DNA of 64,000 nucleotides from Bacteriovoracaceae bacterium (GTDB lineage Bacteria > Bdellovibrionota > Bacteriovoracia > Bacteriovoracales > Bacteriovoracaceae): NCBI GenBank assembly GCA_013141065.1, contig JABFRR010000012.1, positions 1 through 64,000 on the forward strand. Reading direction: 5' to 3'. Below are positions 1 through 9,764 of this stretch, piece after piece (within the stretch, counting starts at the first letter, position 1; every line of letters starts with the position of its first letter). The position numbers and the translations under genes are program-made. The notes beneath the pieces are model-generated. The model was given only the letters and a program-made list of their open reading frames with translations. It searched no databases and was not told where the DNA came from.

Positions 1-579
1 TTTGGATCTACTCCTATATAATCTTTGGCGCGTTTATAGAGGGGAGTCAAAGGACCCCCTCATATCAGTAGGTTGTTTACAAACAAAACTCTCGTCTTGC
101 GAGATGGCAACATCTATGCGACCTTTTTAAATATTCTATAAGTAAATCAACCTTTCTGAAGCAGAATAACTTTATTATTATCGGTGACTTCAATGTCACA
201 CAGTACAGAGTTAGAATCGACGATGTTGGAAATACCATCAATTTTAACTTCACTAAATGGCATGGTGCACCTTCACGTTTTAATCTTTTCGCTTTTGCCG
301 AGCATAGATGAAATTCCTTTCTGACTAACACCAAGTGCTTTGTAAAAAGTCTCGCGCAGAACCATAAAGTGTTCCCATGCTGAAAGTATCTCCAGTAAAA
401 AGTTCATCACTAACATTTCTAGTTCTACCTCCGTCTCCCTTGAAAGCACTCAATTTCTTTTTAAAACTTCAAGATCCATAATACTCCTCAATGATTAAAT
501 AAACCACATCATGTGATTATAAATTTATTATCGATAGATTAAAAATAATTAAAAGACGTAGAGTTGTGATGATTTACCT
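1..579. other. Degenerate non-coding stretch upstream of the IS4 relic
   Basis: No intact gene of normal length is visible here. On the minus strand there is an HTH-like relic (listed separately) and, at 263-147, a 38-codon open stretch starting MPFSEVKIDG that I do not recognise. Stops are frequent in all frames and codon quality is poor compared with the genes further right. Together with the broken transposase that follows, this looks like a decayed accessory segment. The left edge of the window may cut through a larger element. Confidence 0.4.
273..479 (-). pseudogene. Relic of a small helix-turn-helix (Xre/antitoxin-like) protein
   Basis: Read leftward from an ATG at 479, this frame has one internal TGA at 452-450 and then stays open to a TGA at 275-273. 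The conceptual peptide contains FYKALGVSQKGISSML followed by GKSEKI. This resembles the recognition-helix part of Xre-type HTH domains (consensus like LGVSQxTISxML). It is only about 69 codons long, carries a stop and has no recognisable partner gene, so I read it as a fragment of a small DNA-binding protein, perhaps an antitoxin or regulator. The call rests on one short motif and could be chance. Confidence 0.25.
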
Positions 580-1695
580 TCTTCGAGACTTCAAAATGAA
601 TCTGTAGCTTTGATGATTCATGATTCTAGCTTTTTTAGCTTCAATTCAAAAAGATCTATAAAAGGCTTAGGTAATATTGGTGGAAAAGCTGGAGATCAAA
701 GAGACTCATGGTTTTTATTGGACATTATAGTTTAGCTGTAAAATATCAATGATGTACCTCTAGGAGTTATGGCCTTATCAACATGGAGTCGTGCATACGA
801 TGATATGTGGGAGAAAGAAAGTGATCGTTGGGCAGAGGCAATTTTAGAAACAGAAAGCATTGTCCTAAAAGGCACAAAACTCATTCACGTCGCTGACAGG
901 GAGGCAGATCAGTTTGAAGTTCTATTTACTTTAATAAAAAATAATAAAGATTTTATAATTAGATCCAAGCACGATCGAATAATCGAAAATGGAGATCATT
1001 ATCTTCGCTGGCATTTGAACAAAAGAAAACTGATCATGAATTCAAAATATTTCATACGAAGTTAAAAAAGATGTGGATGCAATTGTAAAAGTACGGTGAG
1101 ATAGATTTTTTGATCCTAGCTTCAAACTTAATGGACTTACTTCTGTAAAAGAAAAGTGGTGTTAAATATATTAGAAATAAGTACGACTGGGGAAGTTACA
1201 GAGAAAGATCGATTGCACTGGATCTTGCTGACAAGTTTGCCATTGAAAAATTTTGGAGATGCTTCTAGAGTCATTGATTATTATAAGAAACGCTGGCACA
1301 TTGAAAATTATTTTAAAATTTTAAAAGATGGCGGATGCAAAGTTGAGAGAGCATCATTAAGAACATTTGAGCGACTAGAAAAATATATCACATTATTTTC
1401 AGTTATTGCGTGGAGAATTTATTACGTTAAACATTTAGCAGAAGCAGCTCCAGATGAAGATTCAAGTCTTTCTTTTTCAGAAGAAGAATCACTCGTTTTG
1501 AAAATAGAAAATAAGATATCTGATGATCAAAGAATAACGATTAGAGAGCCCATACGATTTGTCGCTAAGATGGGGGGGCTTTAATGGCCGTAAAAGCGAC
1601 GGAGAGCCGGGACGGTTAGTATTTGGCGAGGATTAATAAAGCTTGAAGCAAAAGTAGAAATGTTCAGATACCTCAAAGAAAAATATCAATTTTAA
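580..1695 (+). pseudogene. IS4-family (Tn5/IS50-like) transposase, multiply frameshifted
   Basis: Conceptual translation across several frames gives the usual order of Tn5-type transposase landmarks. There is an IHDSSF stretch near 615 (first catalytic Asp region), then DREADQFE near 895 followed by IIRSKHDR (second Asp), then YKKRWHIENYFKILKDG near 1285 (catalytic Glu in the YREK-like signature). The C-terminal GRKSDGEPG and WRGLIKLE near 1590-1650 follow. The frames are split by a stop after 730, a break around 1065-1150, a shift at a run of seven G at about 1571-1578, and another near 1624. The N-terminal DNA-binding part is not recognisable. The element must be inactive. No clear terminal inverted repeats were found. 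This is known family architecture read directly from sequence; the exact limits are approximate. Confidence 0.85.
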
Positions 1696-1911
1696 TTCTA
1701 ATAAATCTTCCCGATACAACACCAATCAATAAGTAATTTACAAACCGAGTAGCACCCTTTAAGAAGCGAATCAGTTAGTTTTATGATTTTTTAGCCAGTT
1801 ATCCTCGCTGAGGCCGACCAATCTTTTTACACTTTATTTTCGACCATGTAATTATGGGGAAAAGTCAGATTAGTTCACATTATTTTTCATAATTAGATAA
1901 AATCACCCAAA

Positions 1912-3153
1912 ATGAAAAACTTAATTGCCCCCACAATCATTCTAGGATTAGTTTTAGCTTGTGATCTTCAGGCCGCATCCTATGACACTCTCCCTAGAAG
2001 GGTTAATACTTTGGTCTTTAAGCAAGTTCTCACTTCAAAAATTGAAAGCAGATACAACGCTAATGGAGATGAAGGAACTCTTGATCTAAAAGAAGAATTT
2101 TCTACAAATAGAATTCAAGATATTAGCTCCGTAATCAAAAGTTATTTTGAAGAATTAAAAACTCTCTCTCCAGAAGCCTATACTAATTTTTCTCTTGGTG
2201 AATTTAGTGCCAACATCGAAGCAGATGTAACGGCCCAGGGACTCGGTTTTGGCCATGGGTTAACAGATAAACTTACCATTTACGGTTCTCTGCCTGTTTA
2301 TCACATAACGACAAATGTGGATTTTAGACAGTCAAAAGAAAGTAATTTAGCAGCTGTTCAAGCAACAATTAGAAATGCTAATCCAGATACCGCTATGGGA
2401 AAATTTGTAAAAGACTTAACTTTGCAACTTCCAAATTCAAATGCTGAATTACTCCAGTCCTTGGTTGTAAATTACTATGGTTATAAACCAATAGGTAAGT
2501 GGGAAAAAGATGCACTCGGAGATGCAGAAATTGGTTTTATCTACAGATTGACCGATTTCTCTGACAAAGGAATAGCTCTTTCAAGTGGACTTGTACTACC
2601 AACTGGGCAGTCGGATGATCCAGATTCACTTCAAGATGTTTCAACAGGTGACGGCCAGGTAGACACTTTTTTAGAAATCGCCTCAGGGGTATCTTTTGAT
2701 AGTAAGACTTATGAACTTGATTTAAAAACTAGGTACACTTATCAGTTTGAATCAGATAAAAGTATCAGACTGATTAATGATGAATCTGTTCCATTGTCGC
2801 GTAATAAAAGTGTCGTAAAACAAAAACTAGGAAATAAAATTGATGCGACTTTAAGTGCAACTTATAATCCAACTTATTGGCTCAATGTCAACAGTGCTTT
2901 TTTATATTCCCAAGTGGAAAAAACAAATTATGCTAACATCAATGACCAAAAAATTAAATCTGCACTTGAAAGTAATACTGAAGTTTCACATAATTGGTTA
3001 AGGCTTGGAATTGGTTTGTCTTCTGTAGAGTCTTACAAAAGGAAGAAAATAGAAGTCCCTTTTGAAATAGGTCTTTCTTTGCAAAAATTATTAAATGCAA
3101 AAAATACTGCAAAATATAATCGTGTTGATTTTGACTTTAAACTCTATTTTTAA
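1912..3153 (+). CDS. Predicted outer-membrane beta-barrel protein
   Basis: A 413-residue exported protein. The N-terminus (MKNLIAPTIILGLVLACDLQA) is a signal peptide. The Cys at position 17 lacks a proper lipobox, so cleavage after ...LQA by signal peptidase I is more likely. The remainder alternates polar and hydrophobic residues, with repeated strand-like segments such as GFIYRLTDF, ELDLKTRYTYQF and FEIGLSLQKL. It ends in FDFKLYF, a C-terminal aromatic typical of barrels inserted by the BAM machinery. The segment GLVLPTGQSDDPDS resembles the MetA/phenol-degradation-type transporter barrels, but that link is weak. It stands alone on the plus strand between the IS relic and a convergent epimerase gene. 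Substrate and role cannot be stated. Confidence 0.75.
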   Translation: MKNLIAPTIILGLVLACDLQAASYDTLPRRVNTLVFKQVLTSKIESRYNANGDEGTLDLKEEFSTNRIQDISSVIKSYFEELKTLSPEAYTNFSLGEFSANIEADVTAQGLGFGHGLTDKLTIYGSLPVYHITTNVDFRQSKESNLAAVQATIRNANPDTAMGKFVKDLTLQLPNSNAELLQSLVVNYYGYKPIGKWEKDALGDAEIGFIYRLTDFSDKGIALSSGLVLPTGQSDDPDSLQDVSTGDGQVDTFLEIASGVSFDSKTYELDLKTRYTYQFESDKSIRLINDESVPLSRNKSVVKQKLGNKIDATLSATYNPTYWLNVNSAFLYSQVEKTNYANINDQKIKSALESNTEVSHNWLRLGIGLSSVESYKRKKIEVPFEIGLSLQKLLNAKNTAKYNRVDFDFKLYF

Positions 3154-3167
3154 AACATTTGGGGAAA

Positions 3168-4169
3168 TTACTGAATATAGGAATAGAAAATTTTCCCATT
3201 TTCTTCGCTGATGAGCTTATAAGGATCTTCTTTAATCAAAAGACACCCATCTAAATCAAAATAATCAACTCCAGCTGCAATATTAAGCGCACTTGATATT
3301 CCCAAACTTGTTTCCACCATGCATCCGAGCATTGTTTTCAATCCAAGTCTTTTTGCCTGCCTAAGTTGCTTGAGTGCTTTTAGGTATCCGCCAGATTTCA
3401 TAAGCTTAATATTTACGCCATGAAATCGTTCGACATGATACTGATTAACTTCTTCATTCGTGACAGACTCATCTGCGATTAACATGACTGGAGAATGTTG
3501 CTTTAATTCAAGGGACTCTTCATGGGCAGAGCTGGAAAGTGGTTGTTCTAAAAATTCAATCCTATTGATATCTTTAAATTTTTCTAAAAAATTAAGAGTG
3601 TCTCTAGCTGACATAAAAGACTCGTTGGCATCGATTCTCAAAGGAACATTCGTATGCTTGAGAACCTCATTGCAAAAATCAGTGGCTATTTCTTGATTAA
3701 CTTTAACTTTTAAAACACTGAATCGCTTAAGATTGTTTTCAATAATAAAACTTTCAATTTTTCCAATTTCCATTATGGGAATTGAAAAAGATGATTTAAC
3801 ACTTGAAACAATAGTTGTACCCATAAGTAAGGGAACTGCCTTACCTGACAAAATAGATATATAATGAACAAAACTAGACTCTATTCCGAATTTTAGAGAC
3901 TGAGGCAAGTCTGTGCTTTCAAGGTAAGCAACTAGACTTTCAACCCCATTAAAATCTTGAGGAGCATTATTTTTAAATTCTTCGAATTTTTCTAAAATTA
4001 ATTCACGGCTTTCACCGTAACGAACATTAAAAGCAACTTCTCCCAGGGCCTCTATCGAACCATTTTTGACTTTGACACAAAAGTTTTTTTTAGTATCCGA
4101 GCTATTTCGTGAAATATTCCAAGTAAACTTTAAAGGCAGCTCTAATTCTTTTATCGACCACGTAAACAT
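3168..4169 (-). CDS. Enolase-superfamily dipeptide epimerase (L-Ala-D/L-Glu epimerase type)
   Basis: Predicted cytoplasmic enzyme that epimerises dipeptides such as L-Ala-D-Glu from murein turnover. Numbered from the ATG at 4169, the muconate-lactonising-enzyme barrel is recognisable: KVK with the catalytic Lys near 154-156, metal ligands Asp180 (RIDAN), Glu208 (EQP) and Asp233 (ADES), and the second catalytic Lys255 (NIKL). The FDLDG motif (Asp305, Asp307) matches the DxD specificity motif of dipeptide epimerases, which favours this over a mandelate racemase or muconate enzyme. A GTG 12 bases upstream would also start the frame. I prefer the ATG because AGGTGG lies eight bases before it. It converges with the upstream outer-membrane protein gene. 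Family assignment is firm; exact substrate is inferred. Confidence 0.85.
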   Translation of the reverse strand: MFTWSIKELELPLKFTWNISRNSSDTKKNFCVKVKNGSIEALGEVAFNVRYGESRELILEKFEEFKNNAPQDFNGVESLVAYLESTDLPQSLKFGIESSFVHYISILSGKAVPLLMGTTIVSSVKSSFSIPIMEIGKIESFIIENNLKRFSVLKVKVNQEIATDFCNEVLKHTNVPLRIDANESFMSARDTLNFLEKFKDINRIEFLEQPLSSSAHEESLELKQHSPVMLIADESVTNEEVNQYHVERFHGVNIKLMKSGGYLKALKQLRQAKRLGLKTMLGCMVETSLGISSALNIAAGVDYFDLDGCLLIKEDPYKLISEENGKIFYSYIQ

Positions 4170-4232
4170 ATTGAAATCCACCTAGACATATTTTTTAGAA
4201 AACCAATTTCGATTTTAATGATACTATAGTTT

Positions 4233-5270
4233 ATGTCTTTGAATAAAGAAATTATCACCCAACTTATTATTACAGTCGTCGTAGTGATTATGTTCTTTGC
4301 TATCGTTGGTCCTGCCATATATGAATTTTTGAAAAATAAAATCCCTGGTGCTTACCAACCTGAAAATGACATTGACAGTATGATCAGAAGGCAAAAAGAT
4401 CGCCTAAGGGCACAATATGGACTCAATCCCACTACTCAAGAAAAATCATTTGAAGAAGTGGAAAACACTCCCATCCCCCGAACTGTTTCGACTTCACAAG
4501 AAGTAAAACAAATCTTCAAAGAATCAAAATGGGGGGGGAGTCAGTTTACAAAAAAAATTCAGGATGAAATTACCAAAAATTATTCCTATACCTTGGCAGA
4601 GTCAAAGATAAATGCCTTCATCTTGCTATCTGAAAAAAGAAACTACATCAGTTATTTGAGTAGTAATAACCAAAAGTCTCTTGATTCTATTGCAAACTAC
4701 CTAAGTATTCTCTTGCTTTTATTAATCGCGATAGAAGAAATTAGAGATAAAAATTTAAACCTTGTTGAGAAAATGGCAAAGAAGTGCAAAGTCCCAACAG
4801 AGCAATTGCTTCTCGCCTTACAAATAAAAATTCTTCAAGCACTAAAAAGTAAAAAAGAAATTAAAGATGATAAAATTTATCTAACAACCCCAACACTTTT
4901 GACCTATTCTGAAGAATCGTTGCAAGTTGCGGTCAATGTGCTGATAAGTAAAGAGGCTAATTTTTGGGCCCGAGGCCACTCTGCATTTTTTGAAGAACTC
5001 GCTCTTCAAATTAGTTATGCTGATTTCCTTGTTCCACTTCCAAAGATAAAAAACAAAACAGATATTGAGACGGCGAGAGACATTTTTAAAATAAAGCCTG
5101 AAACTGAAATTGATGAAATTAAAAAGATTTACAAGCGCCAAGCAATGATTCTTCACCCAGATAAAATAGGGCAATTAAATTTACCTACAATATTAGAAAA
5201 AAAAGCCTTAGCAAAATTCAGCACTATACAAGAAGCTTATGATATTTTATTAGCAGAAAGGAAGAAATAA
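4233..5270 (+). CDS. Membrane-anchored J-domain protein (DjlA-like layout)
   Basis: A 345-residue protein with one N-terminal transmembrane helix (about residues 9-31, rich in Ile and Val), a central helical region and a C-terminal J domain (about 277-345). The J domain carries the HPD tripeptide at 308-310 within MILHPDK, which stimulates DnaK-type ATPases. The middle part (SILLLLLIAIEEIRDKNLNL onward) is helical and may be a TerB-like domain, giving the same order as DjlA, but I cannot prove homology there. The gene overlaps the next start by one base (TAATG), so the two are probably co-translated. It is expected to act as a membrane-tethered DnaK co-chaperone. Confidence 0.7.
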   Translation: MSLNKEIITQLIITVVVVIMFFAIVGPAIYEFLKNKIPGAYQPENDIDSMIRRQKDRLRAQYGLNPTTQEKSFEEVENTPIPRTVSTSQEVKQIFKESKWGGSQFTKKIQDEITKNYSYTLAESKINAFILLSEKRNYISYLSSNNQKSLDSIANYLSILLLLLIAIEEIRDKNLNLVEKMAKKCKVPTEQLLLALQIKILQALKSKKEIKDDKIYLTTPTLLTYSEESLQVAVNVLISKEANFWARGHSAFFEELALQISYADFLVPLPKIKNKTDIETARDIFKIKPETEIDEIKKIYKRQAMILHPDKIGQLNLPTILEKKALAKFSTIQEAYDILLAERKK

Positions 5271-6943
5271 TGTTTCTCAAGAAAGAAAAAACAATAAATG
5301 AAATCAAATTAGCACTTATAGATATTATTAGTGAAACGAATGGAATTTCCATCACAGACACACTTGAACTTCTTGCCTATCATCCCGGCTTAAAAAACAA
5401 TAAGAACTTAGAGAAATCACTTTTTGAATTTAGAAAACTAATAATGGGATTTCACGATAACGATGTCGATATTTCAACTTTACTTTCGCATCCATTTTCA
5501 GAGGCATTTTTTGGATTTTTTAAAGATTTCCCAATTCCTTATCATGAAGAACATATTCACTTAACCGGCTCACTTTCTGCTGAATTTATTTTTCCAAGAA
5601 TAACAAATCTACTTAATGGCCCCGATAAAAAGGTGTACGAAGAAAAAATTATTAATGTCTATGGAGAAAGTGCTCTTCCGATTACAAGTGTAGCTGACGT
5701 TGATAAACTCATTAGACTCAAAGAAGGTGAGCAATTTAAAACTTATCTCAAAATTCTCTATTTAACGAAATTGATATTAACAACAAAAGAAGCACATACA
5801 GCTGCTGCCTACCATATGGCGAGTGAACTTTATGAAAAATACAATGTTGGAAAAATTCGATTAAAATTTACACTTTCAAGAAGTACTGGAATAAGTGACG
5901 AAAAAATCCCAGGACTTGAATCCCTTAGCGAAGACGATGTTGTTTTGGGCCTTTATGAAGGTTTTAAGAAATTTCAATCGGAAAAACCTTTTTTTGATTT
6001 TATTTTGTCTCCAAGTTTTAGAAAAGAATCTAATTTTTTTGACAATGAAAAATTTCAAACCAAAAAAGCACACTTCGAAGAACAAGTATTAACAATTTTA
6101 GACATACTTAAAAAGTACCCCTATCTTCGCCCTTACATGTCTGAAGTAGATACTGTTGGTGATGAGCGTGAGCATTACAAAAAAAAGCATTTCATCGAGA
6201 TGAAATCAGGACTTCGTAGACTTCAATATCAGGGATTTAAAATACGAAGCCACCATGGTGAAACTTGGAAAATTTTGCGTTTGGGAGTTCAATCTGTTGA
6301 TAATGCTCTCAATATTTGGCATATCGACACTTTGGAGCATGGACTAAGCTTGGGAATTAATCCTAATTATTACTTCCATCGGCTTTATCAAAGAATTATT
6401 GAAATGAACCAAGCAAGTAAACCACTAGATGTAACAGGTTTTGAATATGCCGAAATTATGGACATGGAATGGCAGGACATTGAAGTCAGAGATAAGGTTG
6501 TCTCTGGCATTGCCTTGAGCCCAAAAGAAATGATTAAGTTTTTAAAAACTAAATTTCATACAGCAAGAGAAATTGAGCATTATCAGCATGATGTTTTAAA
6601 TAGAATGATCAATAAAAAAGTTTCTCTCGTTGCTCTTCCCTCTTCGAATTTAAAATTAACGGGAGCTTTTCCGGACTACAAAGATCATCCCTTTTCGTGG
6701 TGGGAAAAAAAAGGCGTTCAGTTAGGAATAGGCACTGACAACTACATCACATTAAGCACAAATTATATTCAAGAACTCTTAATTCTCCTCTATTCGAATC
6801 CACAAAACTTAAAAATTACGAAGCTCTTAATGGTGGCAACGAAAGAAACAAGAAGGCCTTATATCAGCCACCTGCTTTGGGAGATGAGAAAGAATTTTCA
6901 CGGCCCCGCCGATGGACTTCATCCACGACCAACTCAGGAGTAA
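5270..6943 (+). CDS. Adenosine/AMP deaminase-family amidohydrolase
   Basis: A 557-residue metal-dependent deaminase-like enzyme. The family's zinc and catalytic motifs appear in order: HIH (His95, His97) near the start of the barrel, HHGE (His329, Glu331) for the catalytic Glu motif, LEHG (His357), PSSN (458-461) and GTDN (Asp490). In adenosine deaminases the last motif is normally TDD; here the second Asp is Asn491. The protein is also far longer than bacterial Add (about 330 residues), with extra sequence between the HxH and HHGE motifs. Substrate is therefore uncertain. It is coupled to the J-protein gene upstream. Its last 80 bases overlap the end of the convergent glycosyltransferase gene. 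Confidence 0.8.
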   Translation: MFLKKEKTINEIKLALIDIISETNGISITDTLELLAYHPGLKNNKNLEKSLFEFRKLIMGFHDNDVDISTLLSHPFSEAFFGFFKDFPIPYHEEHIHLTGSLSAEFIFPRITNLLNGPDKKVYEEKIINVYGESALPITSVADVDKLIRLKEGEQFKTYLKILYLTKLILTTKEAHTAAAYHMASELYEKYNVGKIRLKFTLSRSTGISDEKIPGLESLSEDDVVLGLYEGFKKFQSEKPFFDFILSPSFRKESNFFDNEKFQTKKAHFEEQVLTILDILKKYPYLRPYMSEVDTVGDEREHYKKKHFIEMKSGLRRLQYQGFKIRSHHGETWKILRLGVQSVDNALNIWHIDTLEHGLSLGINPNYYFHRLYQRIIEMNQASKPLDVTGFEYAEIMDMEWQDIEVRDKVVSGIALSPKEMIKFLKTKFHTAREIEHYQHDVLNRMINKKVSLVALPSSNLKLTGAFPDYKDHPFSWWEKKGVQLGIGTDNYITLSTNYIQELLILLYSNPQNLKITKLLMVATKETRRPYISHLLWEMRKNFHGPADGLHPRPTQE

Positions 6944-7907
6944 TTTGAATCATACATTTTTGATAAATATCTTGTGAGCAGCTACCTCTCCCATCTTTAG
7001 AGCAAGGTCGACACGAAAGCTCAACTTGTAATGTTGATATTAAGGGGCTTTTAGTAAAACCAAAGGCAGTTGGCCCCATCAAGGAAAGGGCCTTTTTACC
7101 CAAAACGTCAGCAACATGTAATAATCCTGTATCAGCGGAAATTACTAAGTGTGAATTTTTAATAACTGCACAACTCTCAACCAGTGAAAGAATACCTGCT
7201 AAATTTCTCACACGACTAGGTGCAATCAATTTTATTTCTTCACAAAATAAATCCTCTCTTCCACCTAAAATAACAAAATTATATTCACTTAAAAGCTCAA
7301 CAATTTTTTTCCAATAAATTAAAGGCCAGCGCTTCATTTCCCAAGCAGCAGAAGGAACGAGAACAATTGTCTTAGAATCTTGTGGATATTTTTTTTGAAT
7401 GTTTTCATCAGAATCCAAAAAATTCCAATTTGAAACAGCTTGGGCTTCACTTGTAATAATGCCCCATTTGCTCAGAGGATTAAGATATGAATCAATTCCT
7501 TTAAAAGGCTTTGGAAACAAGTTTAATCTCAGTTGAAACAATAAAAATCGTTTGAATCGATCTTTAGAACGACTTTGCCAACAAGGTCTTTGAGTCAATT
7601 TGACTCTTAGTAAAAAATTTAAAATTAATGAGCGAACGTTATTATGAGCATCATAAACATAGTCATAGTTTTCTGCACGTAACAATAACCCTAGTTTTAT
7701 CAATCCCTTCATTCCAATCTTTCTATCTAGCTCCCAAATTTTATTGATTCCATTTTGTAATTTTAATAAATGAGCAAACTCACTTTTTGTCACCCAGTCA
7801 ATCTGAGCGGAGGAAGAATGTTGATGAATGCAATCAACAACTGAACTGCATTGAACAATATCACCAAAGCTAGAAAAACGAATAATTAGAACTTTCTTTA
7901 TTTTCAT
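6864..7907 (-). CDS. Glycosyltransferase family 9 (ADP-heptose:LPS heptosyltransferase type)
   Basis: Two-domain GT-B enzyme of the WaaC/WaaF group that adds heptose to the lipopolysaccharide core at the inner membrane. The N-terminus IRFSSFGDIVQ matches the family's RxSSxGDI start. The C-terminal half has the VPSAAWEMKRWP stretch, LGG followed by Arg-Glu-Asp (nucleotide-sugar pocket), and SADTGLLHVADVLG with the usual GPT. A Cys-rich tail (CRPC...GRGSC...C) is also common in this family. TTG at 7913 is possible, but I take the ATG at 7907. It is transcribed leftward, divergent from pilT. Whether the acceptor is inner-core Kdo or another sugar cannot be told. Confidence 0.85.
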   Translation of the reverse strand: MKIKKVLIIRFSSFGDIVQCSSVVDCIHQHSSSAQIDWVTKSEFAHLLKLQNGINKIWELDRKIGMKGLIKLGLLLRAENYDYVYDAHNNVRSLILNFLLRVKLTQRPCWQSRSKDRFKRFLLFQLRLNLFPKPFKGIDSYLNPLSKWGIITSEAQAVSNWNFLDSDENIQKKYPQDSKTIVLVPSAAWEMKRWPLIYWKKIVELLSEYNFVILGGREDLFCEEIKLIAPSRVRNLAGILSLVESCAVIKNSHLVISADTGLLHVADVLGKKALSLMGPTAFGFTKSPLISTLQVELSCRPCSKDGRGSCSQDIYQKCMIQITPELVVDEVHRRGRENSFSSPKAGG

Positions 7908-7965
7908 ATTCAATTAATAATAAACTAGAAGACTCATATTGGAAAATGAATTGGAATTGGGTTTC

Positions 7966-9051
7966 ATGGCTTTTACACTTAAAAATTTAACTTCACTTTT
8001 AAACGTTGCAATTCAACATAAGGCTTCTGACATCCATATAAGGACGAATGAAACCCCTTGTTTGCGTTTAAGAGGAGAACTTGTTCCCATTCAAACTAAA
8101 CTCTTTACCAAAGAGGACATGCTAGATATTGTAAAAATTTTATTGGCCGATAATCCAACCAAGGTCGAATTTAATTTTAAAGACGAAATCGATGGTGCCT
8201 ATAGCCTCTCTGACATTTGTAGAATCCGGTATAATATATTCAGTTATTTTAACCAAGTCGGAATTGTTCTTCGACTAATCAACACAAAAGTTCCAACACT
8301 AACTGAATTGGATATGCCTAAAATTATTGGACGAATTGCCCTACAAAAAAGAGGATTGATTTTAGTCACCGGGGCAACAGGTGCTGGAAAAAGTACAACC
8401 TTGGCAGGAATGATTGATCACATAAATGAAAATCGGGCCAGTCACATAATTTCGATTGAAGATCCAATTGAATATCTTCATCCCCAAAAACATTCCCGAG
8501 TGTCACAAAGAGAAGTTGGTCGAGACACAGAGGATTTCACTGCAGGGTTAAGGGCGGCATTAAGACAAGATCCAGATGTTATTTCCATTGGGGAGATGCG
8601 GGACCCAATAACCGCAGACATTGCTTTAAAAGCTGCTGAAACAGGCCATACGGTTTTTTCTACACTTCATACAACTAATACCCTTACAACTATTGGCCGC
8701 CTTATTTCAATGTTTCCAACTCATGAACAACCTGAAGTCAGAAAGCGCTTGGCAGAAAATCTTTACGCCATCATCGGTCAACGAATGTTGCCAGGCATAG
8801 GTGGTCGCATAGTTATTGCTCAAGAAATCATGGTGACATCTACAGGTATACGCGACTGTATTAGCGGAAAGGATGACTTAAATCGAATACCTAATATAAT
8901 TTCTCAAGGCCAAGGAAAATCAACAAATGGTGGTCAAACTTTCGATCAGCACATTATGTATTTATATCAAAAAGGTTTTATTGAAAAAGAAGTCGCGCTT
9001 GATGCCGTGTCCTCTCAGGCAGATTTCATTCAAAAATTAATTGTTGAATAA
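7966..9051 (+). CDS. pilT: PilT-family twitching-motility ATPase
   Basis: Hexameric secretion-type ATPase expected to power type IV pilus retraction. The N-terminal PAS-like domain has the family's ASDIHI motif. Counting from the TTG at 7939, Walker A GATGAGKST is at 145-153, the Asp box is IISIEDPIEYLH, Walker B is VISIGEMRD at 214-222, and the His box is HTVFSTLHTTN. The C-terminal half keeps the AIIGQRMLPGIGG region. The frame could begin at TTG 7939, but homologues start about ten residues before the ASDIHI helix, so ATG 7966 is more likely. PilU is the main alternative. No other pilus genes are in the window, so it acts with components encoded elsewhere. Confidence 0.88.
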   Translation: MAFTLKNLTSLLNVAIQHKASDIHIRTNETPCLRLRGELVPIQTKLFTKEDMLDIVKILLADNPTKVEFNFKDEIDGAYSLSDICRIRYNIFSYFNQVGIVLRLINTKVPTLTELDMPKIIGRIALQKRGLILVTGATGAGKSTTLAGMIDHINENRASHIISIEDPIEYLHPQKHSRVSQREVGRDTEDFTAGLRAALRQDPDVISIGEMRDPITADIALKAAETGHTVFSTLHTTNTLTTIGRLISMFPTHEQPEVRKRLAENLYAIIGQRMLPGIGGRIVIAQEIMVTSTGIRDCISGKDDLNRIPNIISQGQGKSTNGGQTFDQHIMYLYQKGFIEKEVALDAVSSQADFIQKLIVE

Positions 9052-9062
9052 AAAAATTTAAT

Positions 9063-9740
9063 CTAATCTTTTACAACTAAAGTCTTGGCGAGACGATCGT
9101 GAAGTGATCTTTTATTTTCATCAAAAAAAGGCATAATAAATCCAACAATCAGCACTATACTTAGTGGTTTAAAAATCAATTCTCTTTGTAGACATTGCCC
9201 AAGTCCCAGAGAAAATTGACCATCTCCTCTCACTCTGAGCCCCATAATTTTTTTTCCAAAGCTCGTATTAAAAAAAGAAGCTGGCACTATGACAAAACTC
9301 ATAACCAAAATAAAAATTGATACTCCAACCGTTATGTCCACTAGAACCGGTTCACCAAACATAAAAACCAATTGATAGCTATTAAGAAAGTAATCAACTA
9401 ACATTTTGACGAGAGGAGATAATTTCATTGCAGATAAAATGAGCCCGTACATAAAACCAAGATCCAACAAAAGGGCGATTAATCTCAATGCTGGTGGAGC
9501 TACTTCAATAACATCTTTAGATAAAACTTCTTCTTCAGATGCCAATTCTTTATACAATTCTCCCCTGGACTTCGGGGCAACATAACCCTTCTCATCTAAT
9601 CCAAGCTTCCTAGGTTTCTTGACGACATTTTTCTTTTCGGATGCTAAATAATCAGTATCAGGCATTGCTGTTGATTTTCCAACTTCAGGTCTTGTAACAT
9701 TTTTATTAATGCTCACTTTAACAATTTTTTTATCAACCAT
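9063..9740 (-). CDS. RDD-family integral membrane protein
   Basis: A 225-residue protein with a charged N-terminal cytoplasmic extension (about 75 residues, rich in Lys and Glu) followed by an RDD domain. The domain has three or four hydrophobic helices starting at ALRLIALLLDLGFMYGL, then FNTSFGKKIMGLRV and the conserved end DENKRSLHDRLAKTLVV. RDD proteins are membrane proteins of mixed function, including proposed ion transport, so no specific role is assigned. The first Arg-Asp-Asp position reads RLIALLLD, typical of the divergent branch. It follows a 74-residue protein and the Prc protease on the same strand and may belong to their transcript. Confidence 0.75.
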   Translation of the reverse strand: MVDKKIVKVSINKNVTRPEVGKSTAMPDTDYLASEKKNVVKKPRKLGLDEKGYVAPKSRGELYKELASEEEVLSKDVIEVAPPALRLIALLLDLGFMYGLILSAMKLSPLVKMLVDYFLNSYQLVFMFGEPVLVDITVGVSIFILVMSFVIVPASFFNTSFGKKIMGLRVRGDGQFSLGLGQCLQRELIFKPLSIVLIVGFIMPFFDENKRSLHDRLAKTLVVKD

Positions 9741-9764
9741 TCAAAATTCCAAAAAGACGAAAGT

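Noticed and set aside
77..334. 85-residue minus-strand open frame
   Set aside because: Composition is unlike its neighbours, no motif is recognised, and it overlaps the HTH-like relic in another frame; probably chance.
1790..1830. Short hairpin CCTCGCTGAGG downstream of the IS4 relic
   Set aside because: Stem of four bases only and no T-run; too weak to call a terminator or IS end.
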